Positions 8,827 through 19,658 are shown, counted from the stretch's first letter. The stretch: DNA of 64,000 nucleotides from Occidentia massiliensis (GCA_000309075.1 CANJ01000004.1:59210-123209); one strand, 5' to 3'. Program-made: numbers and translations. Notes: generated from the letters alone by a model not told the origin.

Positions 8827-9714
8827 TCAATATATTTTTATATAAGCTTTCTTAATTAAATTTTCAAAGAACTTCTGAATCTTTATAGATCTTTTACGTT
8901 GTAGTATTGAGTTAAGTACATTATCTTGTTCTTGTGGGGTAATATTTTCTATATTTTTATTACATAAGTAAATAAATTTTATTCCATTAGAAGTTTTAAA
9001 AATTTCACTTCCAAATCCTATTTGTAAGTCTTTTATGATTGATTGAGTTTGAGGATCAAGAGAATTTATCTTCGTAGTGATATCCTCTAATTTAGCAAAA
9101 TTTTTATAGCTTGTAGAGTGAACATTATTACAATTACAAATCTTTTGTTTTAATTTAAGCATTTTTTTGTAATTAGAATCGCTATTGGTGCAAGTAAATG
9201 ATAAAAATCTTACTGTAGCAGGTTTATTAAAATTTATTAATAGTCTATCAATATTTTTTTGTGCTATAGTTTCATTTTCGTTATTTAATAAGAAATATTC
9301 AGTTATTTTATCTTGTAAAATAGTTATTCTTATTTTTTCTCTAAAATCATTATAATTAATGCCAACTTCTTGCATTGATAGAGCAATGTAGTTATTAGGT
9401 ATATTATTCTCATTTTCAATCTTAGCTATGTGTTTGTTGATTTCCTCTTCTTGAACTTTAATATTTTTTCTTTTTGCTTCTTGTAATAGTATTTTTTCCT
9501 CAATTAGATTATTTAATACATATTTTGTGATTTCTTTATCTTTCTTTGCTTCAACTGATTTTAATCCACTGAAAAATAATGTTATTTTTTTACGAGTTTC
9601 AACTTCATATGATGTAATTGGTGTATCATTGACAACAGCTACTATTTTTTCAGCAAAAATAGTTGAACTGTATAAAATTGATAAAATAAAAAAAGATATT
9701 ACAATTTTATTCAT
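8827..9714 (-). CDS. surA: SurA-like periplasmic chaperone
   Basis: Exported protein of 295 residues with a signal peptide (MNKIVISFFILSILYSSTIFA, cleaved near 21). The SurA N-terminal domain follows: EKIVAVVNDTPITSYEVETR (22-41), then the helical LIEEKILLQEAKRKNI. SurA escorts outer-membrane proteins through the periplasm. The region after about residue 150 is where a parvulin-type isomerase domain would sit, but I see only weak resemblance, ending in a C-terminal helix. The protein therefore looks like a one-parvulin or degenerate-parvulin SurA. Position next to rsmA supports the assignment. Isomerase activity is doubtful. Confidence 0.8.
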   Translation of the reverse strand: MNKIVISFFILSILYSSTIFAEKIVAVVNDTPITSYEVETRKKITLFFSGLKSVEAKKDKEITKYVLNNLIEEKILLQEAKRKNIKVQEEEINKHIAKIENENNIPNNYIALSMQEVGINYNDFREKIRITILQDKITEYFLLNNENETIAQKNIDRLLINFNKPATVRFLSFTCTNSDSNYKKMLKLKQKICNCNNVHSTSYKNFAKLEDITTKINSLDPQTQSIIKDLQIGFGSEIFKTSNGIKFIYLCNKNIENITPQEQDNVLNSILQRKRSIKIQKFFENLIKKAYIKIY

Positions 9715-10320
9715 GTTTGTATGTGTCTATATTACTTAATCTACATTTTTTACTTTTTAGTTAAAATAGTAAATAGGGAATATATAATACTAAATATACT
9801 TTTTTATTTGTAAGAGCTAATAAGTAAACTATACAATGTAAAATGCTGCTGTAAAAACTTTCTTTAATTCTTGAAATTTAAATACGAACACTATATTTGT
9901 AGTTCCCTGTTACTTCTTCTAATTAAAGTTAAAAGAATATATATTATATCCATACAAGGTTCTAATACAACCCTAAAAAACAAAAAATATATCCTTCCTA
10001 AACTTTAATTAATATGTTTCTTTTTATTAATGTTATTTTAGGTAAACTAATAACGGATATTTAGTAAGCAATACTAACTATGTATCTAGACTTTGTGATG
10101 CTTGCTGTATATTTTTTACATTCTACCTTTTATAATAAAGGTATAGTTGTATAATAATATTTTAGTTTTTTATTCCTTTCAATTCTTGAATTCACTTATA
10201 TATGTAAATAATTTCAAGAATTGAATATAAAAACTACCTTAACGTATTATACTATGAGGTATTTTAAAAACAATTCTTAAAAACAAAAAAATATAGTAAT
10301 GATTCTTTGTTATATAGTTG
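9715..10320. other. 606-bp spacer, no gene seen
   Basis: AT-rich spacer between surA and the HU gene, which are both on the minus strand. I find no open frame with coding character. Its main feature is the inverted repeat listed at 10164-10235. Any promoter for surA should lie at its left end. Confidence 0.5.
10164..10235. repeat. long inverted repeat / hairpin downstream of the HU gene
   Basis: Perfect 12-bp arms TCAATTCTTGAA (10179-10190) and TTCAAGAATTGA (10213-10224) flank a 22-nt loop. The pairing continues, imperfectly, with AGTTTTTTATT (10164-10174) against AATATAAAAACT (10225-10235-ish). Weaker complementarity extends further out to about 10142 and 10262. It lies about 85 bp past the HU stop codon, so it could act as a terminator or 3'-end stabiliser for that transcript, or be a palindromic repeat unit. 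Confidence 0.55.
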
Positions 10321-10614
10321 CTAAGAGTTACAAGTAGTTTTAAGAGTTTTACCAACACGAAACATGATTTGATTATATTCTGGGATTGGTATTTCATCTT
10401 TATTTTGAGGATTACGGCCCATTCTAGCTGCTCTTTTCCTTACACGAAACGTACCAAATCCAATAAAAGTTACATCATTTCCTTGCCTTAAAGCTTCTTG
10501 AAGGCTGTCAAGTACCATATTTAAAGATTTTTCTATTTCAGACTTAGATTTATTAGTACCATCTTTTTTGTTTTTATAATCATAAGTAAAACCTATAAAC
10601 TCTTTTTTATTCAT
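10321..10614 (-). CDS. HU/IHF family DNA-binding protein
   Basis: Small nucleoid protein of 97 residues in the bacterial histone-like HU/IHF family. The family signature GFGTFRVRKRAARMGRNPQ is at about 52-70 and includes the basic beta-arm and its tip RNPQ. The protein bends DNA as a dimer. The N-terminal helix is somewhat divergent (MNKKEFIGFTYDYKNKKDG, instead of the usual MNKxELI), so this is likely one of several HU paralogues and not necessarily the main one. It stands alone, with about 260 bp upstream. Confidence 0.9.
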   Translation of the reverse strand: MNKKEFIGFTYDYKNKKDGTNKSKSEIEKSLNMVLDSLQEALRQGNDVTFIGFGTFRVRKRAARMGRNPQNKDEIPIPEYNQIMFRVGKTLKTTCNS

Positions 10615-10871
10615 AATATCCTCAAATATATATTTAATTTAATTAAATTTATGTAGAAACCCACACGTTAGTTGAAATCATCTTAACAACTAATCATTAA
10701 GTATAACAAAGGAACTTTTTATATCAATGCTAGATCCATTGTAAAAAATTGTAATCCATTAAAATTATTTGTTAACTGCGTTAATAATAACACCAAAATA
10801 ACCTTTTTCCTTTTGATTTTAAATGATTCTTAAGGAATTTCTATTATAGAAACTCATGTAAGTTACAAAAT

Positions 10872-10948
10872 TGGGGCGAATGGCCGGGCTTGAACCGGCG
10901 ACCCTCAGATCCACAATCTGGTGCTCTGCCAGCTGAGCTACACTCGCC
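10872..10948 (-). tRNA. tRNA-His (GTG)
   Basis: Minus-strand cloverleaf with anticodon GTG in loop TTGTGGA. Acceptor GCGAGTG pairs with CATTCGC. The extra 5' guanosine (G-1) is encoded opposite discriminator C73, and CCA is encoded. This is the canonical histidine identity element, unlike the many free-living alphaproteobacteria that lack an encoded G-1. Confidence 0.96.
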
Positions 10949-10989
10949 ATAACTCTACCTTTATAATTTGCAGCAATAGATGATTATGA

Positions 10990-11994
10990 CTAAGATGTCA
11001 AGTGCATATATGAACAATTATACAATTTATTAATTACCTCACGTAATTTTATTATTATTAAGTCGCTAGTTACAGCTTTTTCATTATACCATTTTTCACT
11101 GTCAACTCTAACAATTTTAATCTTTTTATAAAATAAGTTATTGGAATCTAATAACTTTGATTGAGATTCTAAAATTAAGCATAATTTATTTTGTTGAGCT
11201 AAATTATTTATTTTTGTAAGGTTATTTAAGGTTATGTTGCCTTGACAGCCAATAGCTAACCGTGTAATGACAGTATTGTCATGACCTAAAAAATATTCTA
11301 GGCTTTTGTTTAGGGTTACTATATTACTAGGTAATAATTTTAAAAGTTCAGCTTTTTGCTTTTTAATATTACTTAATTGATCAATTAACTCTTCAAAATT
11401 TTTGTATAGTTTATTAGAGTAATAAGGGTAGTTTTTATTAAAATATTTTAATATTTTTTTTAAAATCAATTCTATATTATAAATATTAAGCCAAAGATGC
11501 CAGTTTGGATTTGAGTTGTTATATATTAAATGTATGTTTTTAATTTTAGATAGTTTTATTGCTTTTCTTGGGAAGAGAGGCAGTAATTTTATAATATAGC
11601 GCTCAAATCTTTCATCTATGTATACTATTAAATTAGCAGCTAGTATCTTGTTAATATCACCTAGTCTTAATTGGTAACTATGTGAACAGCTATTTTTACC
11701 AAATTCCAGACTATCAACATCTGCTAAATCTTTTACTAAAGCCTTAATTATAGCTGCAATAGGTGTATTGGAAGTGAGAATTTTAATTTTCTTTACATCA
11801 TATATTTTATTATTTTTATGGTATATATTAAAATTGTTGTTTTGACTAAATTAATATCCAATATTTTGGAGACTTATATTTTCAAATTCTGAGGTTATTT
11901 GAGAATATATATTATTAATAAGGTAGCTATTTATCAAAAGATAAATTATAGTGAGTTTAAGTATTTTTTGCTTTAATTTTAAAATTAAAATCAT
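10990..11994 (-). pseudogene. znuA: zinc ABC transporter substrate-binding protein, in-frame stop
   Basis: The frame from ATG 11994 to 10990 is 335 codons long, the normal size for ZnuA, but codon 48 is TAA (11851-11853). Before it lie a hydrophobic export signal (residues 11-30) and the start of the mature protein. After it the frame stays open to the end. Family features downstream are CSHSYQLRLGDINKI (metal-site loop, usually HDYQL), NPNWHLWLN (usually DPHIWL) and GCQGNITLNNLTKI. The usual metal histidines are partly altered, which suggests relaxed constraint. The start ATG overlaps the stop of cca as ATGA. A shorter product could start downstream at TTG 11469, but it would lack the N-terminal lobe. 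High-affinity zinc uptake is probably lost unless the stop is read through. Confidence 0.85.
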
Positions 11995-13201
11995 AATTTT
12001 AATAATTTTATTAACTCATCTTTTGAAAGGGTAAAGTTGCTATTTACCCATTTATCATTAAGATATGATAGTGTCTCTTTAATTTTTTTCCCTTCAAAAC
12101 CTAAATTTTTTATATCATTACCGTTAACAGGAAATTTAGAAGGCAGTGAAACAATTTGTTGTTCTATTTCGTTAACTTCTTTATTAGATATATAATTTAG
12201 ACATAGAACTAGATTTATATAATTTTTAATGTTTATTGTTTTACTATTTACCCAGTATTTTTTAATTAGAAATATAGGATTTTCACTTTTACATCTATAA
12301 AAAAATTTTTAAGTTCTATTATTTCTCTAATAGAAGAATTACTAAAATGCATATTAAAGAGTTCTTTTTCTAGATTTTTAATGTTATTATCACTAAACAA
12401 TATAGCATAAATTACAGGAGCACTAAGAGTAATATTTAGTGTTTTTGCATTTAATGTTATGAATTCGAGGGTTTTTAAATTTAATTTTAATTTAGGAGTT
12501 ATATATTTGAAAATATTAATTTCTGCCATTTTCATTAAAATTTTATAAGCATTTGGTGCTATAATGATTTTATTTAATTCTTGAGTTATTCTTTCTTTTG
12601 ACAATATATTTATATGATGTGCGTAATTAGCACATGACTTATAACCTGCTTTATCTAATTCTTGAGCATAGTGAGCTGAGAATCTAAAAAATCTTAGAAT
12701 TCTTAAAGCATCTTCATTAATTCTTTCACTAGCTTTACCTATAAATATTACTTTTTTTTCTTTTAAATGTTCTAATCCTTGAAAATAATCATACAGCAAT
12801 TTTTGTTTAGGACAGTAACTAAGAGCATTGATAGTAAAGTCACGTCTTTTAGCATCTTCTAAATAATCTTTAGAAAATTTTATTTCGGCATACCTACCAT
12901 AGCATTTTACATCTTGTCTTAAAGTTGTAATTTCAAAAACTTCGTTTTCTATTATTGCCTTAATAGTACCAAATTTAACACCTATTAAATAATGTCTAAT
13001 GTTGTTAGCTTTTAAAAGGTCTATTACTTCATTTGGTTTTAGTGGTGTTGCAATATCTAAATCATTAACTTTTATGTTAAGTATATTGTCACGTACACAT
13101 CCACCAATAAGACGTGGTAGTTTTGTATCTATTGTAATAGCTGATAATAGTTTTTTAATATTTTTAGAAGTAAAAGATAAATGTATAGGTATTTGTATCA
13201 T
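11991..13201 (-). pseudogene. cca: CCA tRNA nucleotidyltransferase, frameshifted
   Basis: Class II nucleotidyltransferase that adds or repairs the CCA end of tRNAs (PcnB/CCA family). Intact from ATG 13201 through residue 311, with GGCVRD (33-38), the catalytic DLDIAT (47-52), RRDFTINAL (118-126) and the neck signature EDALRILRFFRFSA (162-175). The first frame stops at 12266. The rest of the protein, with the family C-terminal segment FPVNGNDIKNLGFEGKKI, continues in another frame to a TGA at 11991. Adding one base restores a single 403-residue frame, and the likely site is the A run at 12287-12290. The catalytic half is intact, so a truncated enzyme could still work. All tRNAs in this window encode CCA, so only repair may be needed. 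It could also be a sequencing error. Confidence 0.85.
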
Positions 13202-13354
13202 TAAAAATTAACATGTACTCTGAATTCACTGTTTTTTATTCTTATAAAATAGTCTATTATAAAGCTAAATTAAATATATTGCTAATTTTTTCACTGTTAT
13301 ATTTAAAATAAAACTCATCAATATATTGTTTATAGATAATATCATTATAAACAT

Positions 13355-14557
13355 CTAAGAGTTGTATTTATCTTTATCAAATGTACCTTCGGAATTATCA
13401 ATAATTAAAGTAATTGTAGCATCACCTGTAATATTTATCATTGTTCTAAGCATATCAAGTACTCTATCTATTCCTGCTAAGATTGCAACTCCTTCTATTG
13501 GAAGATTTACTGAAGAAAGGACCATAGGTAACATAATTAGTGAAGCTCCTGGTATTCCTGCTCCACCGATAGTTCCTATTGTAACTGTTAGTATTATTAT
13601 GAAATAATCGTGTAGGTGTAATGTTACCCCAAAAACTTGAGCGAAAAAGATTGTAATTAATGCTAAATTAATAGCAAAACCATCCATGTTAATTGATGCT
13701 CCTAATGGTAAAATAAAATTAGTAGTAGAATCAGAGATTCCTAATTTTTCTTTACAAACCTCCATTGTAGTAGCTAAACTAGCTTTACTACTACTAGTAG
13801 ATAGGGCAAGTATTTGATATTCTATACTTTTTTTATAAAATGGGATGGGAGAAACACGGCAGAAAATCATTATTAATAACCCAAAAATTAAGTATTGCAT
13901 AATCATTGCAAGTGTTATTGCAAATATCAATTTTGATAAACTATATAATATATCAAGGCCATGTTGGCCAATAACATATGCAGTTAAAGCAAATGCTCCA
14001 TATGGTGAAAAGGTAATAATTATTGAGATCATTTTCATGATCATTTTAGAAATAATATGAAATAATTCACGCAGTGAAGATGAACTAGACATTTTATTAA
14101 TTGTAATACCTGTGAATATAGCAAAGAAAACAACTTGTAGTACATCGCCAGTGACAAAAGCGCCTAAAGCGTTATCTGGGACAATATGGGTTAAAAAATT
14201 AACCATATTAAATTGTTCTGTACATCCTAAATTATCAATATTTTTTTCAAAATTTAAAATTACTCCTGCTCCAGGTTTTAAAATAATAGCAACAGAAATT
14301 CCAAATAATACAGCAAATAATGTAGTTAAAGCAAAAGCAAAAGTAGCTTTTATCCCTAATCTTCCAAGAGAGCTTGAATCGTTCATGCTAGTAACTCCTG
14401 ATACAAGTGAGAAAAATATAAGAGGAGTAATAACCATTTTGATAAGACGTAAAAATATATCTCCAACTGGTTTTAAATAAATAACATATTCAGGATAATA
14501 TCTTCCTACTATAATTCCTAATATAAGACCTAGTATTACTTTTTGCCATAGTACCAT
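13355..14557 (-). CDS. gltP: dicarboxylate/amino acid:cation symporter (DAACS family)
   Basis: Secondary transporter of 400 residues with about eight transmembrane helices and two re-entrant hairpins, of the GltP/GltPh glutamate-aspartate or C4-dicarboxylate type. Signature segments are the serine-rich hairpin STSSSKASLATTMEV (near 253-267), the LPLGASINMDG motif near 284-294 and GTIGGAGIPGASLIMLPMVL (near 334-353). Rickettsiaceae feed on host glutamate and related compounds, so import into the TCA cycle is the likely job. Substrate choice cannot be read from the sequence. It is a single-gene unit, convergent with nothing nearby. Confidence 0.93.
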   Translation of the reverse strand: MVLWQKVILGLILGIIVGRYYPEYVIYLKPVGDIFLRLIKMVITPLIFFSLVSGVTSMNDSSSLGRLGIKATFAFALTTLFAVLFGISVAIILKPGAGVILNFEKNIDNLGCTEQFNMVNFLTHIVPDNALGAFVTGDVLQVVFFAIFTGITINKMSSSSSLRELFHIISKMIMKMISIIITFSPYGAFALTAYVIGQHGLDILYSLSKLIFAITLAMIMQYLIFGLLIMIFCRVSPIPFYKKSIEYQILALSTSSSKASLATTMEVCKEKLGISDSTTNFILPLGASINMDGFAINLALITIFFAQVFGVTLHLHDYFIIILTVTIGTIGGAGIPGASLIMLPMVLSSVNLPIEGVAILAGIDRVLDMLRTMINITGDATITLIIDNSEGTFDKDKYNS

Positions 14558-14843
14558 AATAGTTTTTTTTTAGTTTACATGTTATATCAAATTAATCATT
14601 TGTTATTGCTAGAATATCCCTTTAAAGTATTCTTTAATATATCAAATAATTGCAAGAGCGAAAAGAAGCTGAAAGACAGGAACTAATATAGTTAATATAT
14701 ATATTTATATCTCCATATTCCACTCTAAGTTGTAAAATATATGTTCTATTCTTTTAAGAGTAACACAATACTAATAAATCAATGCTGCTTTTATATTTTC
14801 TTATTTAGCTTTTAAAATCATTTAAATATGCGTGATTAATAGA

Positions 14844-17800
14844 TTATAATTTTATGTCCATTAAGCATATATTTTCAAGCCATAAAATCTTTGTACTTAT
14901 TCTCTTTTCAGGATAAATAGTTTTTATAATATCCTTATATGATTGTAATTGCCTTAAATATAATTCCTGCACCACTAAAGGGTTAGTTGGAACTAAGGAA
15001 TCAGTTTTATAATCTATAATAATGACATCATCATCTTTTATAGCTAAAAGGTCAATGCGTTTAACTTCAAAAACTTCATCATTGATATAAGATACTATAT
15101 TGAGTTCACTTTTTAATTCATAAGAGTTTAATAAACGAATAAATTCTTGATTAGTAATTAAAAGATTAAAGTTTTTTTTACTTTATTTCTTTGCTTTACG
15201 GTTAAAAAGCTTAAACTTGGGTGTTTAAATAAAAGTCCCATATTTTTACTTTTAACTGCATCTTCTAAAATCTTATGGCAAACTTCACCATAGTTAATTC
15301 CATATTCTTCTTCAAGTGGACTAAAACAGGTTGGTAATATTAAATTAGTGTCTAGAAACTTTAATTCTAGAACATCATTAAACTCAACTTTAGAGCTAGG
15401 AGAATATGTCAGCAAATCATTATTAAAACTTTCTGCATAACTATAATTATTTATGTTATTAATTTTGTTACACTCGAAACTATCGTACACTATTTTACTT
15501 ATAGAAGTAAAGCCTAAATTACATTCTTTTTTCTTTGTTTTTGAGATTTTAGACATCGATTCTTTGATTATACTATACCAGCAGTCTTGAGATAGGTTTG
15601 AAGTTAGACTGTAACCACAAATTATTAACTCATCTTCAGCCCTAGTCATTGCTACATAAAGTAACCTTAAATATTCTTGATAATCCTTATCTTTTAAAAG
15701 TGCTACTTGTAGTTTATAATAGTTATTATAGTACTTTGATTGGACTGGCCATATTACTTTTCCACTATCATCCCATAAAAAACTAGAGGAGTTAATCGGT
15801 AGAGTGGTTGTGTCAGGTAGAATTACTATGGGAGCTTGTAATCCTTTAGAAGCATGGATGGTCATTATTGTTATACAATCATGAGCACTTATGTCCCGTG
15901 TTATTTCTATGTTATTTGAATCAAACCAAATAATAAATTCTTTTAGGCAAGGACTAAAGGAGTGGCAAAAATAATCTAGAATATGTAAAAATTCATCGAT
16001 AATATCGTGGTTATCATCTGTGTTATTATCAATTAATATTTGCCTATAATTTAATATTTCAAGTACTATATAAAAAAAGTAGTAAGAAGTAGTAATGTTA
16101 TATAGACTTATGAATTTTTGTAACTTGTTGATTACTTTGTTATAATGAGCTATAGAAGAGCATTCTTCAGTTAAAAATTGCCAAATATTGTCCTCTTTTT
16201 TTTATTTACACATAAAAAATAGATATCTTCTTCTCTACAATTAATAAATGGTGACTTTAATAATGCTGATAGATTTAAATCATCATAAGGAGTAACTAAA
16301 AATCTTGCAAGAGACATTATATCTAAAATGGATAAATGATCTTGCAATGATACTCTATCAATGCCTGAAACTTTAAGATTAAGTTGTTTAAGTTCATGTA
16401 TTAACTGATCAACAAACTCATTTCTTCTTCTAACTAAAATAAGGAAATCTTTATAACTTACTTGCTGCTTAGTAGAAGGTAAAACTTTTTTTGATAAAAT
16501 AACTTGATTTATATAGTAAGCAATTTGTTTGGCTAGTAGATAAGATCCATGTGTTTCAGTAGAAATATCAGTAGTAATAGGCCAAAACATTTCTTTTGTA
16601 TCATTATATTTGCTTGTTACTATATCCCATAATTCAACTCTGCCAAAAGCATTACTTCTTTTGCATTTCAATTTTGTTAAGTCACCTGGAATAAATAATT
16701 TGGGGATTTTAACTGCTATATCTTCAAATACTATTTGTACAATATCTAAAATTGCTTGAGTAGAACGGTAAGATATATCTAAGTTAATATGTTTGAAGGG
16801 CTTTTGTGCTATATTAAAGTTATTTGATAATTCTTTACTAAGAGAGTTAAATATAGATGCATTGGCACCTTGAAAACTATAAATAGATTGTTTTTTGTCT
16901 CCAACTACAAAGAAAGTTGAATTACTGTTACAACTACTGATTCCTGATAAAAGATCTTCTAGCATTATAAGTATTATATTCCACTGGTTTTGGCTGTTGT
17001 CTTGAGCTTCATCTATAAGAATATGATCAATAGTTCTATCAAGCTTGTAAAGTACCCAGTCTTTTGTATCACTGCTACTTAGCAATTTATGAGTGTAGTG
17101 TATTAAGTCATTATAATCAAAGCAGTTGGTAGTTAGTTTATAATCTTGATAAGCTTGCAATACAGCTATGCTAATTTTATATAAGTGATAAGTTGATTCA
17201 ATAATTTTTAGGGAATAAAGCTTATCTTGTAGTTGTAAAATTTCTTCTTGTAAAAAAGAGAGATATTCATCTACGTTAGGATGTCTCTTTTTAAAACTTT
17301 TACTAACTAAATTTTTTCTTTTAAGGCCAGTATTTGTTAAAAATAAATTTGTTATTTGGCTAAAATTTTCTAATAGTTCTTCTTTTTTTAGTTTTTTGTA
17401 AGTAGTAAGGTTAGTAAAAAATTTATTGTCATTAATGTTTTCTTTGGTTTGATCTATACAATTTTCCGAAGGACACGCAGAGAATTTTTTAAAAAATTCT
17501 CTGATAATTTTTTCTTTATTATTTTTATTGACATTTAAATAATGTGTAAGGAACTCTTTATAAACTTCTGCTGTTGGGTAATCTTTAAATAAAGTAAAGA
17601 ATTTATATTGATCAATAATTATATCAGCAATAATTTTTGATATAGTGTTTTCATATTTGTAGCTTGCAATAAATTTTAGTGATTCTTGTAGTTCATCTAT
17701 GTGGCAAATAAAGTTATGCTGAATAAAATAGATTACTTCTTTTATTTTGAATTCATCTAAAATTGTAAAATTAGGGTTAATACCAGCTTCAATTGGAAAT

Positions 17801-18180
17801 TTTTGTAGTAAGCTCTGACAAAATCCATGGATCGTTTGTATAGCTATTCCTTCTTTTTCTTTTAAATATTCTTTACATAAGGATCTAGCTAATTTGATTT
17901 CACTTTTATTGGGGGATTTCCCTAGTATGTTATATAAACTGAAAAAAAGATCGTTATCACTAATATAAACCCAGGCTTTAAGCTGGTTAGTTACCCTTTC
18001 TAACATTTCATTGGCTGCTGCATTTGTAAAAGTTAAACATAGTATTTTTTTAAATTTGACTCCTGATAGTAATAATCTCAACACTCTGTCAGTTAAAACT
18101 TTAGTTTTACCAGTTCCAGCTGAAGCTGAAACCCATGAGGATGTAGAAGGATCCGATGCTAATAGTTGGTGAATATTCAT
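14844..18180 (-). pseudogene. addA: AddA helicase-nuclease, two poly(A) frameshifts
   Basis: AddA of the AddAB double-strand-break repair complex: a UvrD-like helicase with a C-terminal RecB-type nuclease. Frame 1 (from ATG 18180, 4 nt after the sixA stop) carries Walker A SAGTGKT (20-26), the Walker B segment DEAQDNSQ and GDKKQSIYSFQGAN. It shifts at an A8 tract (16196-16203). Frame 2 carries the helicase motifs TIHASKGLQAP and LLYVAMTRAEDEL and shifts at a second A8 tract (15172-15179). Frame 3 carries the nuclease core RIDLL..VIIIDYKTD and ends at TAA 14844. One added A at each tract gives a 1112-residue protein, normal for alphaproteobacterial AddA. Every catalytic motif is preserved, so either the damage is recent or slippage at the A tracts rescues it. 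No addB is visible here. Confidence 0.87.
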
Positions 18181-18184
18181 AGGT

Positions 18185-18682
18185 TTAAGGCATAAAAATT
18201 TTGTGAACAATCCCTGATTTTAATGATAATTTTGACCAAGAAGTTGTTTTAGGAAGCTTAATTATAATAACACAAGCAGGGGGCATTGATAAGTTTAATT
18301 TATTAATATGTTCATTAATAGTTTCTTTAGCTAGTAGCATATAAAAATCATATAAGCTAGGATTATGACCTACTATAAGTAAGGATTGTATATCATCTGG
18401 TTGTGATTCAACAATGTTTAAAATATCTTCTTTATTAGCTTTGTACAAACATTCAGTTATAGCAATATCAGTGTTTATAGTTATTGCTTGCTCTGTTTTT
18501 ATAATATTGAGTGTTTCCAAAGTACGGGTGCTAGGTGAACATAATACTTTATCAATTTTAAACTTTTTAATAAGTTTTGCAGATTTCTTTACAGATTTTT
18601 CTCCTAATTCGTTTATTGGCCTATTGAAATCATCAGCATGGTAATAACTATCTCCATGTCTCATAATTAGTATTTGTTTCAT
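18185..18682 (-). CDS. SixA-like histidine phosphatase
   Basis: Histidine phosphatase superfamily (phosphoglycerate-mutase-like), 165 residues, closest in size and layout to SixA. That protein removes phosphate from histidine-containing phosphotransfer domains. The catalytic RHGDS lies at 8-12 (phospho-acceptor His9), a second conserved arginine is in SPSTRTLET near 50-58 and the second catalytic histidine is in VGHNPSLYD near 104-112. No HPt or PTS partner is adjacent, so the natural substrate is uncertain. It is directly upstream of addA (4-nt gap) and probably cotranscribed with it. Confidence 0.85.
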   Translation of the reverse strand: MKQILIMRHGDSYYHADDFNRPINELGEKSVKKSAKLIKKFKIDKVLCSPSTRTLETLNIIKTEQAITINTDIAITECLYKANKEDILNIVESQPDDIQSLLIVGHNPSLYDFYMLLAKETINEHINKLNLSMPPACVIIIKLPKTTSWSKLSLKSGIVHKIFMP

Positions 18683-19477
18683 CTTTATTTACTTTATTGA
18701 GTTAATGAAAGCTAATATTAACTTATTAACTATATACCTATCAATAAAAATAATATATGGTTGTAAGAATTATATATTTTTCTTATAAAAATTGTTTAGA
18801 GCATAGTATTGAGGGATTAAATATATTCAATTATAGATATATTTGAGTATATTTAAGTATTTTATAAAGGTTAATTTTTATTGATTGTTGTTAGATATTA
18901 GTTTCTGGTTTTCTAGAAATTGAGAATAATAATAGTGAAGAATAAGTTATGATAGGACTTGAAGGATAAAATACTAGTCCGCTTCTAATAGATACAGTAA
19001 AAAAACGTAACGTAAAAGCAGTTAATTGACTTCTCAAATATTATGGTGCTAGTCTAATACTCATAAGGATATGATGATAAGACCGCTTTATACTGAGCTT
19101 CAGAGAATGATAATAATAAGGGAATTTTCTTTACTTCTTAGTAGTAAGATAAAAGGTTTATTAATGCTGTAGATAATGAAGTGATAAGCTGTGCACTATA
19201 GCTGTATTAAATGCCTATATAGAGTATAAATACTACTTTGTAATGAAGACACTAATCAATATTGTTAGTAATAATGATAATTAAATGGCTTTACATCTAT
19301 AGCAAAAAATAAATGTTTTAACATTATTACTATATTACTCCTTAGTTACAGTATTTATATTGATTATTATGTGAATTATTTAGAAAAAGATAATTCTAAG
19401 ATAATCTTTTTGTAATAAAAGATGATACCTTCTATTGCTTGACAGTAGTAACTTTTGTCAATATATTGTTGGCAAAA
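18683..19477. other. 795-bp degenerate spacer
   Basis: No open frame of useful length on either strand. The part from about 18900 to 19310 is less AT-extreme than typical spacers here and contains short coding-like stretches in several frames, so it is probably a decayed gene. I cannot name a family. A weak hint of ankyrin-like spacing near 19190-19310 is not enough to call. Confidence 0.4.
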
Positions 19478-19554
19478 GCGCCTGTAGCTCAATTGGATAG
19501 AGCGTATGACTACGGATCATAAGGTTGGGGGTTCAATTCCTCCTAGGCGCGCCA
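19478..19554 (+). tRNA. tRNA-Arg (ACG)
   Basis: Acceptor GCGCCTG pairs with TAGGCGC (one G-U). The anticodon loop is CTACGGA with anticodon ACG, read as inosine-CG after deamination. Discriminator is G and CCA is encoded. It lies within the degenerate zone and is itself intact. Confidence 0.95.
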
Positions 19555-19658
19555 GCTAGCTTATTATTAGCACTTCAAGCTTTTAACTTTTGTTGGTAAT
19601 TTTGTTCCACCTGAATTGCATAAGCATTACAAATTTTTCCAGTTAATTCAAAGTTTAA

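Noticed and set aside
11454..11461. A8 tract in znuA as another frameshift
   Set aside because: The reading frame passes through this tract without a shift; the znuA lesion is the TAA at 11851.
15980..16110. A third frameshift in addA near 16075
   Set aside because: On recount the T7 run there keeps the frame open, so the middle part of addA is continuous between the two A8 tracts.
18181..18210. Longer addA start overlapping sixA
   Set aside because: It relies on a non-ATG codon inside sixA. ATG 18180, 4 nt after the sixA stop, gives the normal distance to Walker A.
19190..19310. Possible ankyrin repeat remnant
   Set aside because: Only isolated residues fit and stops occur in every frame; support is too weak to call.
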